Shown: positions 13,784 through 21,118 of the stretch, piece after piece
Layout: the number at the start of each line of letters is the position of its first letter
Position numbering within the stretch: position 1 is the first letter of the stretch
Source of the DNA: a virus
DNA: 26,221 nt
IMG/VR virus record: IMGVR_UViG_3300009285_001973
Location: 1 to 26,221 of that record
Strand: one strand, 5' to 3'
Notes under the pieces: generated by a model
Seen by the model: only the letters and a program-made list of their open reading frames with translations
What the model was told of the DNA's origin: nothing
The model's database searches: none
Made by a program: the position numbers and the translations under genes

Positions 13784-14617
13784 ATGAGTTCAAATTACAC
13801 AGAGTTTGATGTTCAACTTTGGGATGTCCGTTTGGGACAGGCTATCGACGACGACACCGGCCTGTATTGCGTCTTGCAGGCGGGGGTTCCGCTAAAGCAG
13901 ACTTCCTATAGCGATAGCTCCGGGGCCACGACTTTGACGCAACCGGCAACCATGACTGACGGCAGGATCAACTTCTTTGTCGCCAGCACGACTACCACCG
14001 TTGACCTGTCCATTATGACGGCAGCGGGGAAGTCGTACTTTATTGAAGGGCTGACTGCCTCGCAGCATCGGGTCGATGTTGACCCGTACCGGGAAAGCTA
14101 TACCCTGGTTGGCTCCTGGGCGGTCCTAAGCGCTCATGCCGATGGAACCGTAAGCGCGGTGTTTGCGCCTCAATCCGGTGGGCCGCCTGCCGGACTTAAA
14201 ATCAAGGACGTGTACGTCCATAAGACGCAGCTTGGCGAAGGCGTCGGCGCTGGGCTGATTGTGGACCTAGGAGTGTCTGGCGATCCAGATGGTTTCGTGG
14301 ATGGCATGACGGCCAGTGCAACTGGTTACTACTTGAACCAGGCGGTCATTGCGGTTGACACCGAGGGCGGGTCTATTGTTGCAGCCGTGCAACTTCGCGG
14401 TGTTCTGTTGATGAACTATGCAGAGGGCAATTCTGGTGTCACAGCCAGCGCAGGAGCACCAGGCTTCTTCGAGAAAAAGCCGTACATGATTTCGTTGGTT
14501 ACAACCACAAACAACCTTGTGTTCGCAATCACCGCGACATCACAGTTGACTACGGTTGCCGGAGCTAGGGGATATGTGTTCTACGAATATGACATAATCC
14601 CCACTGCGGGCAACTAG
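13784..14617 (+). CDS. Probable structural protein, 277 residues
   Basis: The ATG at 13784 has AGGAGGAG 4-5 bases upstream and is preferred to an in-frame GTG at 13751 that would overlap the previous gene. The protein is beta-rich with little Lys, no membrane segment and no enzymatic motif. It lies in the head-tail joining region. Features include TFVSG-free beta repeats such as GSIVAAVQLRGVLLMNYAEG and a C-terminal YVFYEYDIIPTAGN. A minor capsid or decoration role is plausible by position only. Confidence 0.75.
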   Translation: MSSNYTEFDVQLWDVRLGQAIDDDTGLYCVLQAGVPLKQTSYSDSSGATTLTQPATMTDGRINFFVASTTTTVDLSIMTAAGKSYFIEGLTASQHRVDVDPYRESYTLVGSWAVLSAHADGTVSAVFAPQSGGPPAGLKIKDVYVHKTQLGEGVGAGLIVDLGVSGDPDGFVDGMTASATGYYLNQAVIAVDTEGGSIVAAVQLRGVLLMNYAEGNSGVTASAGAPGFFEKKPYMISLVTTTNNLVFAITATSQLTTVAGARGYVFYEYDIIPTAGN

Positions 14618-14635
14618 TTAGCAGCGAAAGTTAAT

Positions 14636-15142
14636 GTGGCACTTCACACAGAAGAAGCCAAAGCTAAGATGAGAGAAGCGTGGAGGCGGAGGGGGCTAAT
14701 CCCCTTCTCCGCCGAAACGCTACTTAGGCAATCGCTCGCCAGCAAGGGAAAACCCAAATCTGCGAAGCATTGCTTAAACATTAGTCTCGGCAAACTCGGT
14801 AAGCCGCGACCCGATATGCAAGGGGCCAACAATCCAAAATGGATAGATGGTCGCATGAGTGATCCTAATCATGCGATAGAGTCTCTTCGCCTTCGACGGA
14901 AGTTAGGCAAGGTTCACCCTGAAATATGGGAGAACATAAAAAGGCGATACGACTATACATGCCCCGCCTGTGGCAGGATAGAACCTGACATCGTACTGAC
15001 TAAAGACCATATCATTCCGATCACTTGCGGCGGGACTAACGATCCAAGCAATCTGCAACCTCTTTGCAAAGCCTGCAATTCCCGAAAACACACAATGATT
15101 AAGCGATACTCGCCCAAAAAGGAGGCCACTATTGCAGTCTAG
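14636..15142 (+). CDS. HNH homing endonuclease with NUMOD3-like repeats
   Basis: A 168-residue protein. The first 65 residues contain NUMOD3-like DNA-binding motifs (TEEAKAKMREAWRRRG; SLASKGKPKSAKH; GKLGKPRPDMQG). The HNH core follows: C109/C112 (CPACG), DH at 124-125 in LTKDHIIPITCGG, N139 (DPSNLQPLC), C144/C147 and H152. This combination is typical of phage free-standing homing nucleases. The start appears to be the GTG at 14636 with only a weak Shine-Dalgarno. Its 3' end overlaps the next gene's ribosome-binding site and first codons, so it is fitted exactly into the gap between two late genes. Confidence 0.9.
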   Translation: MALHTEEAKAKMREAWRRRGLIPFSAETLLRQSLASKGKPKSAKHCLNISLGKLGKPRPDMQGANNPKWIDGRMSDPNHAIESLRLRRKLGKVHPEIWENIKRRYDYTCPACGRIEPDIVLTKDHIIPITCGGTNDPSNLQPLCKACNSRKHTMIKRYSPKKEATIAV

Positions 15143-16886
15143 CAACAATGGCAACGGTAACGGAGGGGTGTGGGACAAAAACACGCCCCTCCGTTATGTC
15201 GCCCAAGTAATCCGCAAATTAGACGACGGGACTTATCCTACAGAAGCGACGAAATGCTTTTGCGGGATAGAGCCTGCGAACGATTCCGTTCTAACCGAAC
15301 GTGACCGCTATACGATCCCGCATCGCATGGTTATGTGCGAAAACTGCCTTTTGATACGGGCGAACCCTCGTATGACAAAAGAAGCCTATGAGCAGTTTTA
15401 CAATAACGAATATCGCAAGATTTACGACGGCTTCCCCTATCGGGAAAAATCGGAAAACGATGACTTCCTTTTTCAAATCGCGGCTGACCGGAGTATGCAA
15501 CTAAAAACCTTTTTGGCCGAGTTCGATATACTGCATCCTAAAGTGGTAGTGGATATAGGTAGTGATAAAGGCGGCACATTAACCCCGTTCAAAGAGGATG
15601 GCGCAACGGTTTATGGCGTAGAGTTATGCGAACGGGGAAGAAGTTTTGCCGAGCAAAAAGGCATCCAGACAGTCAAAACTGTTGATGAATTGATCGCAAA
15701 AGGCGTAAAAGCCGACCTCGTTATCTTGCAAGATATAGTTGAACACCTGCTCGACTTAAATGAGCTAGGCAAGCTCAAAGACATACTTTCTCCGACAGGG
15801 CGCGTATTCATTTACACGCCTGGGCTACTGGCCTGCGACCCCGGCAAGATGTTTCAAAATGCCCATACCTACCAATTTCTAGGTGCGACGTTGCAATACG
15901 TGATGCAGAGGCTTGGCTATATAGACGAAATCCTCGACGACAGGGTTGTTTCTATATGGCGATATATCGGGCCGCATCGGTTCCCAGCGGAGCCTGAATT
16001 AGTATGGCGCACCCATATTTTTGAACATCTGTTGCAAAAAGCCCCTCGAACATTGCCGCCAGTAAGAACGCGCTGCAAGTTTTCCGAGAAAAGCATGTTG
16101 AGCAACCTGGAAGCCAATTTGAGCCGTAAACTGCCGACCATAACGGAGCTTGTCGGCAAGTATTCTGGTCCCTGCGTCATTGTCGGCGGTGGGCCATCGG
16201 TTGATAGCCAGATAGACAAGATCAAAGAATTAATTACAAGGGGCTATCCGCTGTTTGTTATTGAACGCATGTATCCCTGGTGCGCCAAACATGGCCTTAA
16301 ACCGACATTCGTTGTTCAGCTTGATGCCAGCGATGACGTTGAAGCCGGGTTCGCGCATCTTGACTCCGATACTATTCACCTCGTAGCCGCGACAACGTAT
16401 CCTCCTGTGTTTGACGCACTGAAGGGTTACAAAACATACATTTGGAGTGGTATTGGCGGAGCACATCCAGACGGGCAAGAAAGCTGGATACGCTACGGCT
16501 ATAAGAGAGTGACGGTTGTGAATACGGGCGGCTCTGTCGTCCTAGCGGCAATGTCTATAGCGTCGATGCTAGGTTTCCGCAACCTGCATCTTTTTGGCTA
16601 TGACTTTATGGTGCCAAGCCAAGAAAAAACGTATGCCGCTGACATAGCGGGGATGAGCGTAGATCGGACTTATATGGAAGTAGAAGTAGGCGAGGAGCAT
16701 GAGAAAGTCCTTACATGCACGTCTTTTCTTTCCTTCGCGCAGCAGTTTTTCAATATGCTCGAAACGCAACGCAAATGTGGATTGACTGACTCTGTAGATA
16801 TCTATGGAGAGTCGATTCTCAATAAAATGTGGGACAGACCAAATTCGGAGGCAATATGGCAGGATCAATCAGCACCCCTAATATAG
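15132..16886 (+). CDS. SAM methyltransferase fused to a DUF115 (Maf-like) domain
   Basis: A 584-residue two-domain enzyme. Residues 42-72 hold two Cys pairs (CFC, CENC), a zinc-ribbon seen before some sugar methyltransferases. Residues 135-260 are a class I methyltransferase: motif I VVVDIGSDKGGTL (138-150), acidic strand GVELCE (162-167), and DLVILQDIVEHLLDL (195-209). Residues 345-560 carry a DUF115 (PF01973) domain: CVIVGGGPSVDSQI (348-361), FVVQLDASDDV and GGSVVLAAMSIASMLGF with LHLFGYDF (485-492). DUF115 occurs in Maf proteins that glycosylate flagellin with nonulosonic acids and in the MptE pterin enzyme. It starts at TTG 15132 after GGAGG. Its 3' end overlaps the LAGLIDADG gene by 31 bases. 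Confidence 0.85.
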   Translation: MQSSNNGNGNGGVWDKNTPLRYVAQVIRKLDDGTYPTEATKCFCGIEPANDSVLTERDRYTIPHRMVMCENCLLIRANPRMTKEAYEQFYNNEYRKIYDGFPYREKSENDDFLFQIAADRSMQLKTFLAEFDILHPKVVVDIGSDKGGTLTPFKEDGATVYGVELCERGRSFAEQKGIQTVKTVDELIAKGVKADLVILQDIVEHLLDLNELGKLKDILSPTGRVFIYTPGLLACDPGKMFQNAHTYQFLGATLQYVMQRLGYIDEILDDRVVSIWRYIGPHRFPAEPELVWRTHIFEHLLQKAPRTLPPVRTRCKFSEKSMLSNLEANLSRKLPTITELVGKYSGPCVIVGGGPSVDSQIDKIKELITRGYPLFVIERMYPWCAKHGLKPTFVVQLDASDDVEAGFAHLDSDTIHLVAATTYPPVFDALKGYKTYIWSGIGGAHPDGQESWIRYGYKRVTVVNTGGSVVLAAMSIASMLGFRNLHLFGYDFMVPSQEKTYAADIAGMSVDRTYMEVEVGEEHEKVLTCTSFLSFAQQFFNMLETQRKCGLTDSVDIYGESILNKMWDRPNSEAIWQDQSAPLI

Positions 16887-17332
16887 CTTGGGCGGCTGGT
16901 TTTTTGGAAGGTGAAGGCAGTTTTTATTCTCCTGGTCCAAATACTTGTCCTACTGTGAGAGCGAGTCAGGTGCAAAAACAGCCCTTAGAGAAACTGCAAA
17001 AGTTGTTTGGGGGCATAATTCGTCTAGTCAATAGACACATTCCTACTAGCAAGGCCATATATGATTGGCAATGTCATGGACCTCGCGCAGCTGGAATAAT
17101 GATGACGATTTTCCAATTCATGTCGCCAAAAAGAAAGGAGCAAATCGGAAAAACTTTTTCCCGTTGGCAAAATACTCAAGGTCTCCAATCTAAGTATAAT
17201 AAGTTGTGTTTTAGGGGCCACGCAAATAGATGGGGGAAATTGGCCTATAAAGTAAAATCTACTGGTGAGCGCCGTATCGGGAGGCGTTGCCTAGAATGTC
17301 ATAACCTCCGAAGAAAGGGATTATTGGTGTAA
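16856..17332 (+). CDS. LAGLIDADG homing endonuclease using a virion gene's start
   Basis: A 158-residue protein with a single LAGLIDADG motif (WAAGFLEGEGSFY, 12-24), so it would act as a dimer. A C-terminal putative zinc module follows: C118FRGH (H122) and C145LEC (C148). The Shine-Dalgarno GGAGG and ATG appear to belong originally to a small virion gene: the first eleven codons, MAGSISTPNIA, continue naturally into the headless frame downstream (17331-17624). No intron core could fit, since nearly all of the inserted 451 bases is coding. The gene overlaps the DUF115 gene's end in another frame. Confidence 0.88.
   Translation: MAGSISTPNIAWAAGFLEGEGSFYSPGPNTCPTVRASQVQKQPLEKLQKLFGGIIRLVNRHIPTSKAIYDWQCHGPRAAGIMMTIFQFMSPKRKEQIGKTFSRWQNTQGLQSKYNKLCFRGHANRWGKLAYKVKSTGERRIGRRCLECHNLRRKGLLV
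16879..16887. repeat. Left junction repeat of the LAGLIDADG insertion
   Basis: TAATATAGC at codons 8-11 of the LAGLIDADG ORF. It matches TAATATCGC at 17330-17338 in 8 of 9 bases. The two flank the 451-base segment whose removal would restore one open frame. It may be duplicated target sequence or recombination microhomology. Confidence 0.6.
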
Positions 17333-17338
17333 TATCGC
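17330..17338. repeat. Right junction repeat of the LAGLIDADG insertion
   Basis: TAATATCGC, overlapping the stop of the LAGLIDADG gene and starting the headless virion frame with Asn-Ile-Ala, the same residues that end the left side. See the left junction at 16879. Confidence 0.6.
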
Positions 17339-17624
17339 AAACTCAACAAATGGAAATCCCTGGAAAATCGACACCGCAACCGCCGTATCCGCAATAGCGG
17401 GCAGTAGGGTTTTCCAGATTTACGATATTATCTTAACCTCCGCTAGTGCCTCTGGCGCTACGGTCGTGCAGGATATTGACGGGAATATCAAATGGGAATG
17501 GTCCGGTGATGCAGTAGTCTATAACGTCCACGACCATTTTGATCCACCCATTACGATTAACGGCCTTACCGTTCCAACATTGACCTCCGGCACCCTGAAA
17601 ATCTATGTGAAACAGATGAGGTAG
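17331..17624 (+). pseudogene. Headless small virion gene (3' part of the interrupted gene)
   Basis: From 17331 a frame reads NIANSTNGNPWKIDTATAVS and continues for 97 residues to TAG at 17622, beta-rich and protein-like (GATVVQDIDGNIKWEWSG; NGLTVPTLTSGTLKIYVKQ). It has no ATG and no usable start near its beginning; the only in-frame GTG is around 17467. Joined to the first eight codons at 16856 (MAGSISTP) it would make a normal small phage structural protein of about 105 residues, ending just before the connector gene. In this sequence the two parts are in different frames, separated by the LAGLIDADG gene. Either the gene is dead or a +1 shift near the TAA at 17330 joins the products. Confidence 0.75.
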
Positions 17625-17625
17625 T

Positions 17626-18510
17626 ATGGCTATTGGTACTACCGCTGATTTTGGCCTAAAAAGAAACCAGATTATCTATGAGGCTTTACGCAAGGTCCGT
17701 GCTATTCAGAGCGGCAATGAGCCTACCTTAGACCAGATAGATGAGTCTGTCCGGCTTCTCAATGCGATCATCCGGGAAGAAGATTTGCATGGTACAGGGT
17801 TAAACTTAAATCTTTGGGCCGTTGATACCGGCTATCTTATCCTCACCGCAGACCAGCACGTTTACACGACATCAACCGGCGACGGTCTAGCCAGCAACAT
17901 CTTAGAGCTTCTTTCGGCTAATTACCGAGACGCTACAGGCGATGATTTGCCACTCGGCATTATCGTAAAACAGCAGTACGACGAGATACAAAGCAAGGAC
18001 GAAACTGGCGACCCTACAAAAGTCTATTTTCAACCATCACGCCTGCTCGCGGATCAACGGCTTTGGATTGACAACGCGCCAGGGAGTGTAACCAGCACGT
18101 CGGAAGTAATCGGAACAGATGGACTCAATTACAAGTGCATCCTAAAACATACGGCGGCGAGCTTAAATGATCCTATAACCGGCGGCGACTGGCGGCTTTA
18201 CTGGACACAAGCGGGCAGTAGTGGCTCGGCATGGGTGACTGCGACGGCCTATACCAATGGCGAACTGATTTTCTATTCCTACAAGCGGCCCCTTTACGAT
18301 TTCGACTTGGCTACCGATAACCCCGACATGCCTAGAGGGTGGGATAGATATTTAACCTTGCGATTAGCGCACGATCTTTCGCCAGGATACGGATTGGCTT
18401 TGGATGAGCGAGTCTGGTTTAGGGCACAATACAAAGAAGCCAGGGAAGCCATTTTCCCATCAACCAAGCCGCCGGTAACGGAAAAGTTTAACAAGGCTCT
18501 CTACTACTAG
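17626..18510 (+). CDS. Head-tail connector / tail accessory factor, P22 gp4-like
   Basis: A 294-residue protein. The N-terminal half, with LKRNQIIYEALRKVRAI and ESVRLLNAIIREEDLHGTGL (given in parts), and the C-terminal FYSYKRPLYDFD and DNPDMPRGWDRYLTLRLAHDL follow the pattern of P22 tail accessory factor gp4, which docks onto the portal ring. Residues about 158-212 (LNYKCILKHTAASLNDPITG, then GDWRLYWTQAG and WVTATAYTNGELI) look like an inserted small beta domain of a kind seen repeatedly in phage structural proteins and resembling carbohydrate-binding modules. GAGG lies upstream of the ATG. Confidence 0.82.
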   Translation: MAIGTTADFGLKRNQIIYEALRKVRAIQSGNEPTLDQIDESVRLLNAIIREEDLHGTGLNLNLWAVDTGYLILTADQHVYTTSTGDGLASNILELLSANYRDATGDDLPLGIIVKQQYDEIQSKDETGDPTKVYFQPSRLLADQRLWIDNAPGSVTSTSEVIGTDGLNYKCILKHTAASLNDPITGGDWRLYWTQAGSSGSAWVTATAYTNGELIFYSYKRPLYDFDLATDNPDMPRGWDRYLTLRLAHDLSPGYGLALDERVWFRAQYKEAREAIFPSTKPPVTEKFNKALYY

Positions 18511-18512
18511 AT

Positions 18513-18866
18513 ATGCCAGCCCGTGAAACAGATTCCTTTTTCCCGTATCCGCCTATCTGGAAAACACCAGCGGAATTAGTCAACTTCGACTTTGAGTTTA
18601 CCGATGACATTCCGGCAAGCGATTCCATCAAAGCGATAGGCATAAGTTCGGCTACGGGGGCGGTAGCCTATGATGAGAGTAGCACGGTCGTAACAAGCAC
18701 CCTTATTTTTTCCACCGTAGTAACAGGGACAAAAGTTAGAGTAAAGCTCACAGGCGGCATGGATGGGAGTAACTATACCATAATCGCCACTGCCGAAATG
18801 AGTACATCAGGAGAAAAGCCGCAGCAGGGCCTAAAAGTAAAAGTACGGTCGATTCCGGTGATTTGA
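18513..18866 (+). CDS. Small structural protein, Ig-like, 117 residues
   Basis: The protein begins two bases after the connector stop. The sequence FDFEFTDDIPASDSIKAIGI and then STLIFSTVVTGTKVRVKLTGG with GSNYTIIATAEMSTSGE resembles the small beta-sandwich proteins that often sit between connector and tail genes in podoviruses. There is no clear Shine-Dalgarno, so translational coupling is probable. An adaptor role between tail and fibers is possible but unproven. Confidence 0.75.
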   Translation: MPARETDSFFPYPPIWKTPAELVNFDFEFTDDIPASDSIKAIGISSATGAVAYDESSTVVTSTLIFSTVVTGTKVRVKLTGGMDGSNYTIIATAEMSTSGEKPQQGLKVKVRSIPVI

Positions 18867-18875
18867 GGAGGTCTA

Positions 18876-19169
18876 TTGGATTTAAGAGATCCTTACTGGA
18901 GAGATCTGATGGAATGGAGCCTTGGGCGACCACTAACAGAGGGAGAAATTTACTCTAGCATAAATGAACAATCGGGCATGATACGTTACGATGCTAGACG
19001 AACTGCCAATCTGTTAGGTGGAGCGGGCGCATCTTATGTAAAACAACCCGATTCTACTTTCAATTATAAGCAACAACCACCCGGGGGATATGGCGAACTG
19101 TCGGAATTAGACACCCTGTTTAAAATTTTAAATTTTATTCGTAAGAGGGGTTTGTCAAGCTTGGAATAA
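18876..19169 (+). CDS. Hypothetical protein, 97 residues
   Basis: It begins at TTG 18876 with GAGGAGG 5 bases upstream. It is charged at the N-terminus (LRDPYWRDLMEWSLGRPLTE) and Tyr/Gln/Gly-rich in the middle (KQPDSTFNYKQQPPGGYG), then has a C-terminal amphipathic helix (LDTLFKILNFIRKRGLSS). No family recognised. It lies inside the tail operon and may be a minor tail component. Confidence 0.65.
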   Translation: MDLRDPYWRDLMEWSLGRPLTEGEIYSSINEQSGMIRYDARRTANLLGGAGASYVKQPDSTFNYKQQPPGGYGELSELDTLFKILNFIRKRGLSSLE

Positions 19170-19191
19170 GGCGACCTTAAGGGAATATCTA

Positions 19192-20688
19192 ATGCAGCAG
19201 GAAATAACTTTCGCCGCTATAGCGGGGTTTGAAGGGCTGGACGAAACCCTTATCCCTGGAACCAATCCAAAACGCACAAGGAGCCTGGATAATGTTAAAG
19301 TGCTAAATGGGCGCGTTTTAGGGGTGCTTGGGACGGCCAAATATAGGGGTATTACTGGCGCGTCAGCCAGTACCGTGCTCGGCCTGATGCAATATCAAGG
19401 ATCGGATTTAACCACAAGCGTTCTCCGGCTGACGACCACGGCGGTTCATAAGCTTAATACCAGCACAGATGTATGGGATGATGTGACCGGCACAGCCCTG
19501 ACTGGCGCTTCGACCGACCTGCCGCCTCAATCCGACATGCACAAAGGCGTATTGGTTTTTACCAACGACGGCCAGGACAGACCTCGTAAATACACCAACA
19601 GCGGTACTACGGCTGTTCTGGGAGGCACACCTCCATTCTGCAAATCGCTGGTAAGTTACTTAGATTTTCTCATTCTACTCAACATCGCCACTGTTGACGG
19701 AACATTCTCGCCACGGACTGCTAACTATTCCAACGACTATGATGTTAATTGGTCCTTGTGCGAAGGCAATGAGCTAAACTTCAACGAAACGGCTGGTGAG
19801 TTAAATTGTGCAAAAACGGTTGGCGATCTGGTAGTGGTCGGCAAGTCGGATAACATCAACCAACTGCGTCACATCGGCTCTCCCACACGCTTCTTTCAAA
19901 AACCACTTAAGTTCGACCAAGGCGTACTAGCCCCCCGCAGCATGGCGACTGTAGGCAATGCCGGAGTAATATTTCTTGCTACCGATTTGCAGCTTTATAT
20001 TACTGACGGTCAGATAGTAAAGCCCTTACCTCCGCTTGTGCAGAGGAAACTACAGTCCACAATGGATATAGCTCAAGCGAAGTGGGCCTGCGGCACGGCC
20101 TTTCCAGACAATGATGTTTACCATCTGATTTATCCGACCAGTAGTAGCGATACGGCGAACCGAGGGCGTATTTCCTATAACTTCCGCACAGGGGAATTCT
20201 ATCACCGGACCTATGACGGGCATCAATTCACGGACATTATGGAGTTCCGCCTTAGCAATATCACTTCCAACCTGCTCATAGCTTCGGCCACAGACGACAG
20301 AGTGTACCAAATGGATGCGGCAGACGATGATGATGATGGGACACCGATAGACCGTTACTATGATACCGATTGGCAGTACTTTGATGGGTCAATTACAGGG
20401 GCACGGCTGATATTTCGCAGACGGCGGGATGTAAGAGTGAAAATCTCTGTGGCGGCGGATTTCAGCGACAAGTGGCTTTATCCAAAATGGTTCGATCTGC
20501 GTGGAAGCAATCCAACCAAAGAAGATACTGAGGTACTTTACCGCTTGCCACAGCCACTTGAGGGTAGAGCGTTTAATTTGAGAATCAACTTCTATCACGG
20601 TGGTACAACAAATGTAGGTGAACTTCACCAAATACACCTGCGCGGGATACCTCGAACAGATGAGGCGAATATTTATCAAGCTGCATAG
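19192..20688 (+). CDS. Tail protein, gp10-like (DNA stabilization / propeller type)
   Basis: A 498-residue beta-rich protein. It starts with the GFEGLDETLIPGTN pattern, continues with a series of blade-like repeats containing VFTNDGQDRPRKYT, GDLVVVGKSDNINQLRHIGS and GVIFLATDLQLYITDG (parts given), and has an Asp-rich turn DAADDDDDGTP. Position after gp4-like and length near that of P22 gp10 suggest the packaged-DNA stabilization or tail hub role. The family call is by pattern and context, and a general tail-tube protein is the main alternative. AAGGGA precedes the ATG. Confidence 0.7.
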   Translation: MQQEITFAAIAGFEGLDETLIPGTNPKRTRSLDNVKVLNGRVLGVLGTAKYRGITGASASTVLGLMQYQGSDLTTSVLRLTTTAVHKLNTSTDVWDDVTGTALTGASTDLPPQSDMHKGVLVFTNDGQDRPRKYTNSGTTAVLGGTPPFCKSLVSYLDFLILLNIATVDGTFSPRTANYSNDYDVNWSLCEGNELNFNETAGELNCAKTVGDLVVVGKSDNINQLRHIGSPTRFFQKPLKFDQGVLAPRSMATVGNAGVIFLATDLQLYITDGQIVKPLPPLVQRKLQSTMDIAQAKWACGTAFPDNDVYHLIYPTSSSDTANRGRISYNFRTGEFYHRTYDGHQFTDIMEFRLSNITSNLLIASATDDRVYQMDAADDDDDGTPIDRYYDTDWQYFDGSITGARLIFRRRRDVRVKISVAADFSDKWLYPKWFDLRGSNPTKEDTEVLYRLPQPLEGRAFNLRINFYHGGTTNVGELHQIHLRGIPRTDEANIYQAA

Positions 20689-20697
20689 GAGGATAAT

Positions 20698-21081
20698 ATG
20701 GCTATAACTCAAGTAACAATCGCTGGTCCAGCGGGTCTAATTGAATATACAAATGACGACATTGCAGAGGTAAAGGATGCCGTAAAGGCTTCTTCTGCTG
20801 TTGTCTATTCTATCTACATAGATAACTCAGCAAACGCTGCTGCCGCTTCCTATCTGAAAATTTGGAACGTGGCTTCCGGCAGCGTTACGGTGGGGACAAC
20901 CGCCCCGGACGAAATCATCTATGTCCCCGCCGGGGCGCGTATTACTCACCCGATGTTTACGGTCGCCGCCAGTGGAAAGACGTTCGGGACCGCATTGACG
21001 ATAGCCTGCGTAACCACGGGTGGCACAGCAGGAACTACTGGCCCAACGTCCAATGTGATCGTCAGTATTCTTTATGTATAG
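20698..21081 (+). CDS. Small structural protein, 127 residues
   Basis: The ATG follows AGGAGG, 9 bases after the gp10-like stop. The protein is Ala/Thr/Val/Ile-rich with almost no basic residues (SSAVVYSIYIDNSANAAAAS; TFGTALTIACVTTGGTAG), giving a beta-sandwich profile resembling small phage decoration or fiber-attachment proteins. It is the last gene before codon use shifts in the receptor-binding region. Function unknown. Confidence 0.72.
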   Translation: MAITQVTIAGPAGLIEYTNDDIAEVKDAVKASSAVVYSIYIDNSANAAAASYLKIWNVASGSVTVGTTAPDEIIYVPAGARITHPMFTVAASGKTFGTALTIACVTTGGTAGTTGPTSNVIVSILYV

Positions 21082-21118
21082 GTTTTATTGGATCGACAAC
21101 GCTAAAGGTTGATAAGCT

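Noticed and set aside
16856-17624. Group I intron or intein around the LAGLIDADG gene
   Set aside because: Almost all of the inserted 451 bases is coding, leaving no intron core, and the flanking frames differ with a stop codon between them, which excludes a normal intein.
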